From Spirochaetaceae bacterium UBA1306 (lineage in GTDB: Bacteria > Spirochaetota > Spirochaetia > Treponematales > Rectinemataceae), in assembly GCA_002307245.1 (NCBI GenBank), contig DBTW01000203.1:1-36112 (forward strand): a stretch of 36,112 bases of DNA. The letters are read 5' to 3'. Below the pieces are notes generated by a model, which was not told the DNA's origin, did no database searches, and worked only from the letters and a program-made list of their open reading frames with translations. Each line of letters begins with the position of its first letter. Within the stretch, counting starts at the first letter, position 1. The translations under genes and the position numbers were made by a program. This document shows, piece after piece, positions 8,080 to 15,730 of this stretch.

Positions 8080-8890
8080 CCCTCGAAAATACAGGGCGAT
8101 CGTGGCCGAGGACGAGCCCATGATCCGGGAAGGCCTGTGCCGTGACATCGCGGAGGCGCATCCGGGCTTCGTCGTGGCCGGGGAGGCGCACAACGGCCGA
8201 GCGGCCCTCGACCTCGCCGAGGAACTCTCCCCGGACCTCCTCGTGACCGATATACGCATGCCGGTGATGGACGGCCTCGAGCTCATAGAACGCTGCTATC
8301 GCTTCCATCCGGCCATGGCTCTCATCATCGTCTCCGGCTATGGAGACTTCGCCTACGCGAAGACGGCCATACGCTTTGGAGTGAGCGATTACCTACTCAA
8401 GCCCGTGGAGGAGCCCGATCTCGCGGCCGCCCTCGCGCGCGCCTACCTCAGGCTATCCAAGGAGGAGGAAAACTTCGCATCCCCTCTCGGCGATACGCTC
8501 GAGGCAGGGGCCCGAGGCAGGATGGTGGAGATGGTCGCCGAGCTCCTGCGCGGGCGATTTCGGGAACATCCCTCTATAAACGCGCTGGCCGAAAGCTTCC
8601 ATGTGAGCCCGGCCTATCTGACTCGGGCATTCAAGGAGTCCCTCGGGGTCTCGCCCGGGCGCTATGCCCTCGATTTGAGGATGGGAGCGGCCAGGAAGAT
8701 GCTCGAGGAAAAGGGAGCCAAGGAAATCAAGGAAATAGCGGCCGAGCTGGGCTACTCGGATCAATGCTACTTCAGCCGGGCATTCAGGCGGATCGTCGGT
8801 CTGAGCCCGCTCGAGTACAGGGCCGTACGATTCAGCGCCCTCCCCTGCGCAGCCCCGGCCGAAGACGAAGGGGCGGACGCCTCGGTCTAA
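8072..8890 (+). CDS. Two-component response regulator, YesN type (REC + AraC DNA-binding domain)
   Basis: This 272-residue protein has an N-terminal receiver domain with acidic residues EDE (13-15), the phosphorylation site Asp60 in DLLVTDIRMP, and Lys110 in YLLKP. The C-terminal AraC-type double helix-turn-helix (about residues 155-255) includes SVHVS-like helix SFHVSPAYLTRAFKES and the closing motif GYSDQCYFSRAFRRIVG. It is the expected partner of the kinase, whose gene it overlaps by eight bases, with GGGGGAAG as ribosome-binding site. In YesM/YesN and LytS/YesN systems the regulator activates sugar-transport genes. Likely targets are importer B and perhaps importer A, but no binding site is proven. 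Confidence 0.94.
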   Translation: MDNPRKYRAIVAEDEPMIREGLCRDIAEAHPGFVVAGEAHNGRAALDLAEELSPDLLVTDIRMPVMDGLELIERCYRFHPAMALIIVSGYGDFAYAKTAIRFGVSDYLLKPVEEPDLAAALARAYLRLSKEEENFASPLGDTLEAGARGRMVEMVAELLRGRFREHPSINALAESFHVSPAYLTRAFKESLGVSPGRYALDLRMGAARKMLEEKGAKEIKEIAAELGYSDQCYFSRAFRRIVGLSPLEYRAVRFSALPCAAPAEDEGADASV

Positions 8891-8920
8891 TCGCGCAGTC
8901 GCCAAGCCCGCCTCAATCCA

Positions 8921-8936
8921 TGCTATACTGGCCAGG
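8921..8936 (+). promoter_or_regulatory. Extended -10 promoter for the lipoprotein gene
   Basis: TGCTATACT at 8921-8929 matches an extended -10 element (TGnTATAAT), with a predicted start near 8936, twelve bases before the lipoprotein ATG. No good -35 is visible, as is usual for extended -10 promoters. It suggests that the lipoprotein can be expressed separately from kinase and regulator. Confidence 0.5.
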
Positions 8937-8947
8937 CAAAGGCAGAC

Positions 8948-9955
8948 ATGAAGTCGGATAACGCAGTTCGCATATTCGTTTTACTCTTCGCGGCCCTGCT
9001 CTCTGCGGGCTGCTCGAAGGAGCGGTCTTCGGGGCCTCATCGGATCCGCGTCGAGTTCTCCTTCGGCGCCGAGGACATCGACCTCTACCACGCCATGGAG
9101 AAATCCCTGCGCAAGGCCATCGCCAGCTCCAAGCAGGACGTGGCCGTCTCCTTCACCTACGCCCTCACTTCGACGGAAAAGCAGATCTCCTATATACGCG
9201 ACTCGATCAAGAAAAAACCCGACATCCTCGTCATCATGCCCCAGGACTCGAAGGCCGTGCTGCCGCTCATAGGAGAGGCGCACAGGGCCGGCATACGCGT
9301 GATCGTCTACAATCGGGAGACTGATCCCGCCGGCGATCCTGACTGCCGTCCCGACCTCTATGTGGGCCTCGATACGGCGGATCAGGCCTACACCGCAAGC
9401 ATCGCCCTCTTCACCCGGATGAAGGAAGCGAAGATGGCTGCCAAGGTCATAAACGTGATGGGCTACCTCGGCGACCGCAACGCGCTCAATCGCAACGAGG
9501 GGCTGCGCAGGGCCGCCGCCGAGATGGGAGCGCGCATCGTGGCCGAAGTGCCCACCGACTGGACGCCGCTCCAGGCCGAGTCGGGACTCGACGCTGCCCT
9601 GCAAGCCCACCCCGAGGCGAACGCGATCTTCTGCGCCTCCGACTGCCTCATGGACGGCATCGAACAGAGCCTCCGAAAGCATGACCGGTGGAAGCCCTCG
9701 GGCGATCCCCGGCACCTTCCCCTCGCGAGCCAGGATGTGTTCCCGAACGGCGCGCGGCTCCTCCGCTCGGGCTATATCGACGTGGACACTGCCTTCGACA
9801 TCTGGCCCATGACGACCATGCTCATGCAGGCCATCCTGACTATCGGCAACGGCAGGGCCATGAGCCAGAGCGTCTTCCTCGTGCCGGGACGCGTCGTCAC
9901 CGCCGCGAACATCGACAAGATGGACGACCTATGGAGCGCGACACTCGAGAACTGA
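8948..9955 (+). CDS. Sugar-binding lipoprotein, probable sensory paralogue of importer B binding protein
   Basis: This 335-residue protein starts with a lipoprotein signal ending LLSAGC, with the lipidated cysteine at residue 22. A type I periplasmic-binding fold follows. It is a clear but diverged paralogue of the binding protein at 12116-13126: ALQAHPEANAIFCASDC matches ALQAHPEANCMFIASDF, SGDPRHLPLASQDV matches IGDPKHMYIASQDV, and VPGRVVTAANIDKMDDLW matches VAGRVATPANVETLDNMW. It follows the kinase/regulator pair by 57 bases, with its own likely promoter and AAAGG as ribosome-binding site. No permease follows it. I infer that it presents the same or a related sugar to the kinase, as XylFII does for LytS. 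Its last 27 bases overlap the opposite-strand regulator gene. It could instead be a spare binding protein for importer B. Confidence 0.88.
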   Translation: MKSDNAVRIFVLLFAALLSAGCSKERSSGPHRIRVEFSFGAEDIDLYHAMEKSLRKAIASSKQDVAVSFTYALTSTEKQISYIRDSIKKKPDILVIMPQDSKAVLPLIGEAHRAGIRVIVYNRETDPAGDPDCRPDLYVGLDTADQAYTASIALFTRMKEAKMAAKVINVMGYLGDRNALNRNEGLRRAAAEMGARIVAEVPTDWTPLQAESGLDAALQAHPEANAIFCASDCLMDGIEQSLRKHDRWKPSGDPRHLPLASQDVFPNGARLLRSGYIDVDTAFDIWPMTTMLMQAILTIGNGRAMSQSVFLVPGRVVTAANIDKMDDLWSATLEN

Positions 9956-11932
9956 GGGCGTCGAGGACGACGCGGGGGCCTGCACGCGGAATTCCTTCGG
10001 CGTGAGGCCGTAGGTCTTTTTGAAGAGCGTGAAGAAGTACGCGCCGTTGCTGATCCCGATGCCCGCGGCGATCTCGTGGACGGGGAGGCGGGTATCCCGT
10101 AGGAGGGCGGCGGCGACATCGAGCCTCTTCTTCGTGATCGCCTCGGCGACCGACCTTGAGCTCAGTTTCCTATATACGCGGCCGACGTAGCTCGGCGAGA
10201 GCCTAAGCTCGTCGGCGATGAGGTTGAGGGAGAAGTTGGGATTCTTGTAGCCTTCCTCGATCAGCTTGTCGACTCCTGTCACCAGGGAGACGTGCTTGTC
10301 CTTGCGTATCGTCTCCATGCACTCCGCGACGCTCCTGAAGACGTCGTAGAAGGCGAAGTCCGTCTCAACGAGGGTCTCGAGCCCGTTGATTCTCGAGATG
10401 AGCGATACGATATCGCTGAGTATCTTCGAACCGTTGTTCCGCTCGACGGTCTCGATGGTCGAGCTCACCGCGAGGGCGGTCCGCAGGACTACTGATTGGG
10501 CGATGTAGTAGGGATAATCGACGGCAGTCCCGACTATCTCCTTATACTCTTTGCGCGCCTCCTCGTACTTTCCCAGCTTGATGGCGGTGCAGAGCATGCC
10601 TTCCTTCTCGATCGGGTAGACGTAGGTCGAGGAAGGCGAGAGCGCTTCGGTCTCGTCGGCCCATATGATCGCGTCTGCTCCGCGCGTGAAGCGGTAGTTC
10701 GAAGCCTGGACCGCCCGGAGATAATGCCCGCTCAAGGCGACTGTACCGCCCGGGATCGGGCATATCGTCGCGGAAAAGCTGAGGCCGAAGGCCTTGCGCG
10801 CGAGGCCGCGCATCCCTTCCACCAGGCGCTCGGCGGAGACCCTGGCCTCTGCCGAGGAGACACCCTCGGGCGGGTTCAGGATGAGGGCCAGGTGTTGCTC
10901 GAAGTCGGTACCGGCGCAGGGCACCGAGGCGCGCCCGGATTCCTCCTCGATGCGCCTCAGGATGGAGGACATGATCTCGTCCCTCTCGCGCTTGTTGTGC
11001 CCGGCGCAGAAATCGGCGAAGCGGTTTACCCTGAGGAGCACCACGGCCATGTCCTTCGACGGATCAGTGGGCAGGGCGGCCGCCTTGGGCGGCGAAGGCG
11101 AGCCGGCATCGCCGCCGCGCGAGTCGAGGAGGAGCTCGCGGATTGCCCGCAGCCTCGATTCCTCCTCGATCATGCCCTTCTCCGCCCGAAGGACCGAATA
11201 CTCGCGCAGTATCTTGAAGGCCATCGCGGCCGCCACGAGGAAGAACAGGAGGGCGCAGGCGGAGATCACGATGATGCGCTCGCTCTCGGCCTCGGCCTCG
11301 ATCTTGACCCCCGTCGCGATCTCGTTCAGCTCGCGGTTGAACTCGTTGCTCGAGATATCGAAGACGGCTATCTGATTGCTGAAATTCATGAGCAGGACCA
11401 CTTCGTCGAAGCTGAGCCTCCCCTGCTCCCTCTTCGTGTAATAATTATATAGGAAGCCAGGGAACACCTTCTTCTCCAGGCCCGACGCGATGACTTCCTC
11501 CAGGTCCTTGTCCGCAGCCTTCAGCTTCTGATCGGTGATGGTCCAGAGGACGAAGGCCGAGTCCATCTTGTCGCGCCATTCGGTCTTGAGCAACGCGAGC
11601 TTCTCGTTCGCCCTCAGGGCCTCGAAGGACGAGTCGAAATCGGCGGCCATCCGTATCCATTCTCGCCTGAAGCCTTCGAGCCCCTGCGAGTCGTCCACCG
11701 CCGGGTTCGAGCGGTTTATCAGGATGTCCCTGGTCGCGGAGCCGAGAGAGTTCCATTTCGAGAGCAGCTCGACCGCGCTCATTGAGAGCTCCTTGAGCGT
11801 GGTGACATTGCGCGCGACATAGAAACCGAAGCCGAAGAGGCAGACTATGAGCACCGAGCTGCAGAGGAGGACGATCTGGAACAGGGAGCCCTTGCGATCA
11901 AGCGCACGGACCTTCTTCGCGTGGTCTGTCAT
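9929..11932 (-). CDS. Membrane-bound AraC-family transcription regulator
   Basis: This 667-residue protein combines an N-terminal extracytoplasmic sensor with a C-terminal AraC DNA-binding domain. Membrane helices lie at about residues 17-39 and 219-239. The sensor between them looks all-helical, like a four-helix bundle. After the second helix come a short coiled stretch and a region starting VVLLRVNRFADFC (about 297-450) that resembles the degenerate GGDEF-like domains of YesS/YtdP-type regulators. The AraC domain follows (about 545-650: SLNLIADELRLSPSYVGRVY and ISNGAYFFTLFKKTYG). It probably controls the divergent importer B operon from the membrane, but its signal is unknown. No Shine-Dalgarno sequence precedes ATG 11932, and promoter hexamers suggest a two-base leader. 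The 3' end overlaps the convergent lipoprotein gene by 27 bases. Confidence 0.9.
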   Translation of the reverse strand: MTDHAKKVRALDRKGSLFQIVLLCSSVLIVCLFGFGFYVARNVTTLKELSMSAVELLSKWNSLGSATRDILINRSNPAVDDSQGLEGFRREWIRMAADFDSSFEALRANEKLALLKTEWRDKMDSAFVLWTITDQKLKAADKDLEEVIASGLEKKVFPGFLYNYYTKREQGRLSFDEVVLLMNFSNQIAVFDISSNEFNRELNEIATGVKIEAEAESERIIVISACALLFFLVAAAMAFKILREYSVLRAEKGMIEEESRLRAIRELLLDSRGGDAGSPSPPKAAALPTDPSKDMAVVLLRVNRFADFCAGHNKRERDEIMSSILRRIEEESGRASVPCAGTDFEQHLALILNPPEGVSSAEARVSAERLVEGMRGLARKAFGLSFSATICPIPGGTVALSGHYLRAVQASNYRFTRGADAIIWADETEALSPSSTYVYPIEKEGMLCTAIKLGKYEEARKEYKEIVGTAVDYPYYIAQSVVLRTALAVSSTIETVERNNGSKILSDIVSLISRINGLETLVETDFAFYDVFRSVAECMETIRKDKHVSLVTGVDKLIEEGYKNPNFSLNLIADELRLSPSYVGRVYRKLSSRSVAEAITKKRLDVAAALLRDTRLPVHEIAAGIGISNGAYFFTLFKKTYGLTPKEFRVQAPASSSTPSVLECRAP

Positions 11933-11933
11933 C

Positions 11934-11969
11934 TAGCCGAATGATAGGCCCGCCTCCAGGAGCGGACAA
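11934..11969 (-). promoter_or_regulatory. Promoter of the membrane AraC regulator (near-leaderless)
   Basis: On the minus strand TTGTCC (11969-11964) is followed after 17 bases by TATCAT (11946-11941). The predicted start is about 11934, only two bases before the ATG at 11932. Hexamers and spacing match a vegetative promoter well. The absence of a ribosome-binding site agrees with leaderless translation. Confidence 0.5.
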
Positions 11970-11993
11970 GCGAAAAAGCCGAGGAATGAACAA

Positions 11994-12040
11994 AAGTGCG
12001 GAATTTAAAGTGCCGCGAAAAATAAAAACGAACTAAGTGC
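11994..12040 (+). promoter_or_regulatory. Triple direct repeat AAGTGC upstream of importer B: candidate AraC-type operator
   Basis: AAGTGC occurs at 11994-11999, 12008-12013 and 12035-12040. The first and third copies share a longer motif, AAGTGC followed by GGAATT with one base shifted. Direct repeats between a regulator gene and a divergent transport operon are the usual form of AraC-family binding sites. Which AraC protein binds, and whether either does, is inference. Confidence 0.4.
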
Positions 12041-12056
12041 AGGAATTCGCCGCTAG

Positions 12057-12074
12057 CCCGTTTTCGAAAACGGG
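12057..12074. promoter_or_regulatory. Perfect 18-base palindrome upstream of importer B binding-protein gene
   Basis: CCCGTTTTCGAAAACGGG is a perfect palindrome with a central CG, the shape of many LacI-family operators. It lies 42 bases before the binding-protein ATG. It may be a repressor operator or a hairpin in the mRNA leader. Confidence 0.5.
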
Positions 12075-12115
12075 ATGAACAATTCGGCCATCGCATTCTC
12101 CCAAGGAGGTTATCC

Positions 12116-13126
12116 ATGAATCTCAAAGCTATTTTCTGCCTGGCGGTTTCCCTGCTCTTCGTAGGGGCGTCGTCCACCCTGTCCTTGTCCGCCGAGAAGG
12201 CCAAGGCCAAGACCATCACGATCGGTCTCTCGTGGAATGAGAAGATGCACGCCATGATCCAGGCCTGGGAAGACTACATGAAAAAGTACGGCGAGCAGTA
12301 CGGCAAGGAAAACAACGTCACCATCAAGTGGATAGTGAACGTCGCGGACAGCGACCCATCGCAGCAGGCCTCGAACATCGAGGACCTCATCAATCAGAAG
12401 GTCGACGTCATCATCGCCAGGCCCCATGACGCGGCGGCCATCGGCGCGTCCATCGCCGCGGCCCGCAAGGCCGGCGTCAAGTTCATCACCTTCGACCGGA
12501 AATCCTCCGGCGTGCAGCCCGACGCCCACGTCGGCGCCGACAGCTTCAATCAGGCTATCAGCACCTCCGAAGCCTTCGCGAAGATCCTGAAGGACAAGGG
12601 CATCAAGGGCAAGGCCATCGAGCTCATGGGCGACCTGCGCGACATGAACGCGGTCCAGCGGTCGAAGGGCTGGCACGACGTCGAGAAATCCAAGAAGCAG
12701 TGGACCACGGTCATCCAGGTGCCCACCGAGTGGGATGCCCAGAAGTTCATGACCGGCACCGCCAACGCCCTGCAGGCCCATCCCGAGGCCAACTGCATGT
12801 TCATCGCGAGCGATTTCGCCTTCTCCGCGGTGCAGACCGCCCTCGAGAACGCGGGCCGCTGGGCGCCGATCGGCGACCCCAAGCACATGTACATCGCGTC
12901 CCAGGACGTGAACCCCCAGGGCTACGAGGCTATGAAGGCCGGCTACATCGACGTGGCCACGACCTACGACTGCTACTTCCACGCGGTCGAGCTGGTCAAG
13001 GTCGCGGCTAAGCTCGCGAACGGCGAGAACCTCAAGGGCAAGGACTTCCTGGTTGCCGGGCGCGTGGCGACGCCCGCCAACGTCGAGACGCTCGACAACA
13101 TGTGGGCCCGCGACTACAAGGACTAA
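12116..13126 (+). CDS. CUT2 sugar ABC importer B, periplasmic substrate-binding protein
   Basis: This 336-residue protein has a signal peptide (about residues 1-26, cleavage near SLSAEK) and a type I sugar-binding fold. Strand motifs include ITIGLSWNEKMHAM, IEDLINQKVDVIIARPHD and AGVKFITFDRK. Two lobes of the ribose/xylose-binding class follow. It would be the high-abundance periplasmic receptor of importer B. A strong ribosome-binding site (AAGGAGG) lies eight bases before the ATG. The lipoprotein at 8948 is its paralogue. The gene heads an operon of six genes that also encodes two permeases, an ATPase, an isomerase and an epimerase. A strong hairpin follows it. The ligand is unknown. The linked enzymes suggest an uncommon aldose. 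Confidence 0.94.
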   Translation: MNLKAIFCLAVSLLFVGASSTLSLSAEKAKAKTITIGLSWNEKMHAMIQAWEDYMKKYGEQYGKENNVTIKWIVNVADSDPSQQASNIEDLINQKVDVIIARPHDAAAIGASIAAARKAGVKFITFDRKSSGVQPDAHVGADSFNQAISTSEAFAKILKDKGIKGKAIELMGDLRDMNAVQRSKGWHDVEKSKKQWTTVIQVPTEWDAQKFMTGTANALQAHPEANCMFIASDFAFSAVQTALENAGRWAPIGDPKHMYIASQDVNPQGYEAMKAGYIDVATTYDCYFHAVELVKVAAKLANGENLKGKDFLVAGRVATPANVETLDNMWARDYKD

Positions 13127-13148
13127 CGCGCAAGCGGAGCCGTATATC

Positions 13149-13175
13149 GGCCCGCGCCCCGATCGGGCGCGGGCC
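13149..13175 (+). repeat. Intercistronic hairpin after importer B binding-protein gene
   Basis: GGCCCGCGCCC (13149-13159) and GGGCGCGGGCC (13165-13175) form a perfect 11-base stem with a five-base loop and no T-run. It sits between the binding-protein and permease genes of one operon, as in the other importers here. A role in stabilising or partly terminating the message is inferred. Confidence 0.75.
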
Positions 13176-13215
13176 TGGGCTACGCCAGGTATTAATCCGC
13201 AGTCGGAGGGCGGCG

Positions 13216-14202
13216 ATGCACCAGGAAAGCAAGACGATAGTCATTCAAGAAGCAGGAAAGGTCGGGAAGGGGCGACCGCGATTGACCGCGGCGCGCATAG
13301 TCCCCATAGCGCTCTTCATCGGCATAATCCTCTCCCTCGGATTAACCGTAGACAATTTCTTCACCGTCAACAATGGCATCAACATCCTGATGCAGTCGGC
13401 CGCCCTCGGCTTCATGGCGATAGGCATGACGGCCGTCCTCATCACGGGGGGAATGGATCTCTCCATCCCCGCGGTGATGGCCTTGGGCGGAATACTCGGG
13501 TCCATGTACATGCGCTCGGGAGGGGACCCCGTCTCGGGCGCCCTCATCATGATCGTGGTGGGAGTCGCCGCCGGGGCCTTCAACGGCTACGCCGTCGCCT
13601 ATCTCAAGATGATCCCCTTCGTCGTCACGCTCTCGACGCAGGCCATAGCCATGGGCGCCTGCGTCATGATCACGAATTCCCAGAGCATCCTCGGGCTCCA
13701 CGAGTCCTTCATCGACGTCGTCATGTCGAAAGTCTGGATCGTGCCGACCCCCGTGCTGGCCCTCGCGGTGGCGGCGGCCATCGTGGCCCTGCTGTCCAAG
13801 AAGAGCCTCTTCGGCCGCTGGCTCTACGCGGTCGGCATCAACGCCGAGGCCGCCCGGGTGAGCGGGATACCGAAGAAGAAGGTCCTCATGGGGACCTACA
13901 TGTTCGCGGGCCTCTTCGCGGGCCTCGCGGCGATCATCGTGACCGCGCGCCTCATGTCGGCCTCTCCCACCATGGGACAGGAAGGGGTCGTGCTGAACGT
14001 CATGGGTTCCGCGGTCGTCGGCGGCGTGAGCATCTACGGCGGCTCGGGATCCTTCGTCGGAGCGGTCATAGGCGCGGTCGTCATCACGCTCATCAGCAAC
14101 ATCATGAACATGGCCCACCTATCGTACTATGCGACCTTGATCGTGAAGGGGCTCGTCATAGTCGTGGTCGTGGCGATCGATTCGCGGTCGAAGGGCAAAT
14201 AG
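13216..14202 (+). CDS. CUT2 sugar ABC importer B, permease 1 (RbsC-like)
   Basis: This 328-residue permease has the RbsC signature in the form GGMDLSIPA after two membrane helices, and KKSLFGRWLYAVGINAEAAR in the ATPase-contacting loop. The start at 13216 is chosen because GGAGGG lies five bases upstream and because the longer open frame begins inside the preceding hairpin region. The first 25 residues are polar and charged and probably cytoplasmic. Four bases separate it from the ATPase gene. It should pair with the second permease at 15727. Confidence 0.93.
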   Translation: MHQESKTIVIQEAGKVGKGRPRLTAARIVPIALFIGIILSLGLTVDNFFTVNNGINILMQSAALGFMAIGMTAVLITGGMDLSIPAVMALGGILGSMYMRSGGDPVSGALIMIVVGVAAGAFNGYAVAYLKMIPFVVTLSTQAIAMGACVMITNSQSILGLHESFIDVVMSKVWIVPTPVLALAVAAAIVALLSKKSLFGRWLYAVGINAEAARVSGIPKKKVLMGTYMFAGLFAGLAAIIVTARLMSASPTMGQEGVVLNVMGSAVVGGVSIYGGSGSFVGAVIGAVVITLISNIMNMAHLSYYATLIVKGLVIVVVVAIDSRSKGK

Positions 14203-14206
14203 GGGT

Positions 14207-15730
14207 ATGGCCATGACAGCACCGTATCTTAAGTTGACTGAAATCTCGAAAAGCTTCCCGGGCGTGAAGGCCTTGAACGCCATCAGCCTCGAAGCCTATT
14301 CGGGCGAGGTCCTCGGCCTCATAGGGGCCAACGGAGCGGGCAAGAGCACGCTCATGAACGTCCTAGGCGGAGTCGTCCGCATGGACTCGGGGAGCATAGA
14401 GATCGGGGGCAAAGTCGTGGACATCCGCGATCCCCTCGACGCCTCGGCGCGCGGCATCGCCTTCGTCCATCAGGAGATGGCTCTCCTCCCGACGATGACG
14501 ATAGCGGAAAACATGTACATAGCCTCCTTCCCGCTCAACAAGGTCCGTCTCATAGACTCGGGAAAGGCGGTTCAGAACTGCAAAGAGGCCCTCGACAGCC
14601 TCGGCTTCTCGCTCTCGCCGAAGGCCAAAATCAAGGAGCTCGGCGCGGGAGACCGGCAGATGGTCGAGGTCGCGCGGGCTCTCCTGGGCGATCCTCGCAT
14701 ACTGATCTTCGACGAGCCGACCTCGTCGCTCTCCGAGAAGGAGAAAAACCGGCTCTTCGAAGTCATACGTAAGCTCAAGGCCGAGGGCAAGACCGTCATC
14801 TACATAACGCACTTCCTGGACGAGGTATTCACGTTGTGCGACCGAGCGGCCGTTCTCCGCAATGGAGAGGTCGCGGGGACGCTCAGGGTCGAGGACATGA
14901 CCTACGAAGCCGTGGTGAAGCTCATGCTCGGCAAGTCCGAGCTGACGCCGGAGCGCGGCGCGTCGGGCGCGCGACGATCGGCTGGCGCCGCGGTCCTCAA
15001 GGTGAGCGGCCTCTGCCGCACGGGCGTCTTCAAGGACGTGAGCTTCGAGCTGCGCTCGGGCGAAGTGGTCGGGCTCTGGGGCCTCCTCGGCTCGGGGCGG
15101 ACCGAGCTCGTGCGGAGCGTCGCGGGGCTCGATCCCGTGGACGGCGGCGAGATAGCCGTGAACTCGGGCGGCGCGCTCAAGCGGATAAGGCCGCGGGAGG
15201 CGCGGTCCTGGATAGGACTGGTCACCGAGAACCGCAGGGAAGACGGCCTCCTCCTCGCCTCTTCGGTGAGGGCGAACATCTCCCTCGCTAGCCTGCCCGA
15301 TCTCCTGTCCAAGCTGTGGCCCTTCATCGACGAGAAAAGGGAGAAGACCGATGCCGCGGCCCTCGTGAAGCGGCTCGACATCAAGATATCCGACATGGAG
15401 CAGAGCGTCGGGACCCTCAGCGGGGGCAACCAGCAGAAGGTGATCCTCAGCCGCTGGCTCAGGAAAAACCCGCCTGTGCTGATACTCGACGAACCCACGC
15501 GCGGCCTCGACGTCGGCGCGAAGGGCGAGATACAGGAGATGATCGTGAAGCTCGCCCGCGACGGCGCGGCGATCATGGTCATCTCCTCGGAGATAGAGGA
15601 GATCATGAGCGTGAGCGATCGCTACCTCGTCATAGACCGCGGACGGATCGTCGCGGAATTGGACTCGGATGCGAGCAAGGAACGGCTGCTCGCGGCAGCC
15701 CTCGGCGCGGGGCAAGGAGCAAAGCCATGA
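14207..15730 (+). CDS. CUT2 sugar ABC importer B, duplicated ATPase subunit (RbsA/MglA-like)
   Basis: This protein of about 507 residues has two nucleotide-binding domains. Domain 1 has Walker A GANGAGKSTLMNVLGG, the degenerate signature ELGAGDRQMVEVARAL and Walker B ILIFDEPTSSLSE. Domain 2 has the signature LSGGNQQKVILSRWL and an intact Walker B VLILDEPTRGLDVG, unlike the ATPases of importers A and D. It would energise importer B at the inner face of the membrane. ATG 14207 and ATG 14213 are both possible. AGGGG at 14201-14205 is better spaced for 14213, giving a 505-residue protein. The stop codon overlaps the start of the next permease (ATGA). Confidence 0.94.
   Translation: MAMTAPYLKLTEISKSFPGVKALNAISLEAYSGEVLGLIGANGAGKSTLMNVLGGVVRMDSGSIEIGGKVVDIRDPLDASARGIAFVHQEMALLPTMTIAENMYIASFPLNKVRLIDSGKAVQNCKEALDSLGFSLSPKAKIKELGAGDRQMVEVARALLGDPRILIFDEPTSSLSEKEKNRLFEVIRKLKAEGKTVIYITHFLDEVFTLCDRAAVLRNGEVAGTLRVEDMTYEAVVKLMLGKSELTPERGASGARRSAGAAVLKVSGLCRTGVFKDVSFELRSGEVVGLWGLLGSGRTELVRSVAGLDPVDGGEIAVNSGGALKRIRPREARSWIGLVTENRREDGLLLASSVRANISLASLPDLLSKLWPFIDEKREKTDAAALVKRLDIKISDMEQSVGTLSGGNQQKVILSRWLRKNPPVLILDEPTRGLDVGAKGEIQEMIVKLARDGAAIMVISSEIEEIMSVSDRYLVIDRGRIVAELDSDASKERLLAAALGAGQGAKP

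Noticed and set aside
14363..15715. Minus-strand open frame of 450 codons opposite the importer B ATPase
   Set aside because: It lies wholly inside a well-supported gene on the other strand, and its translation is low in hydrophobic residues and matches no family.
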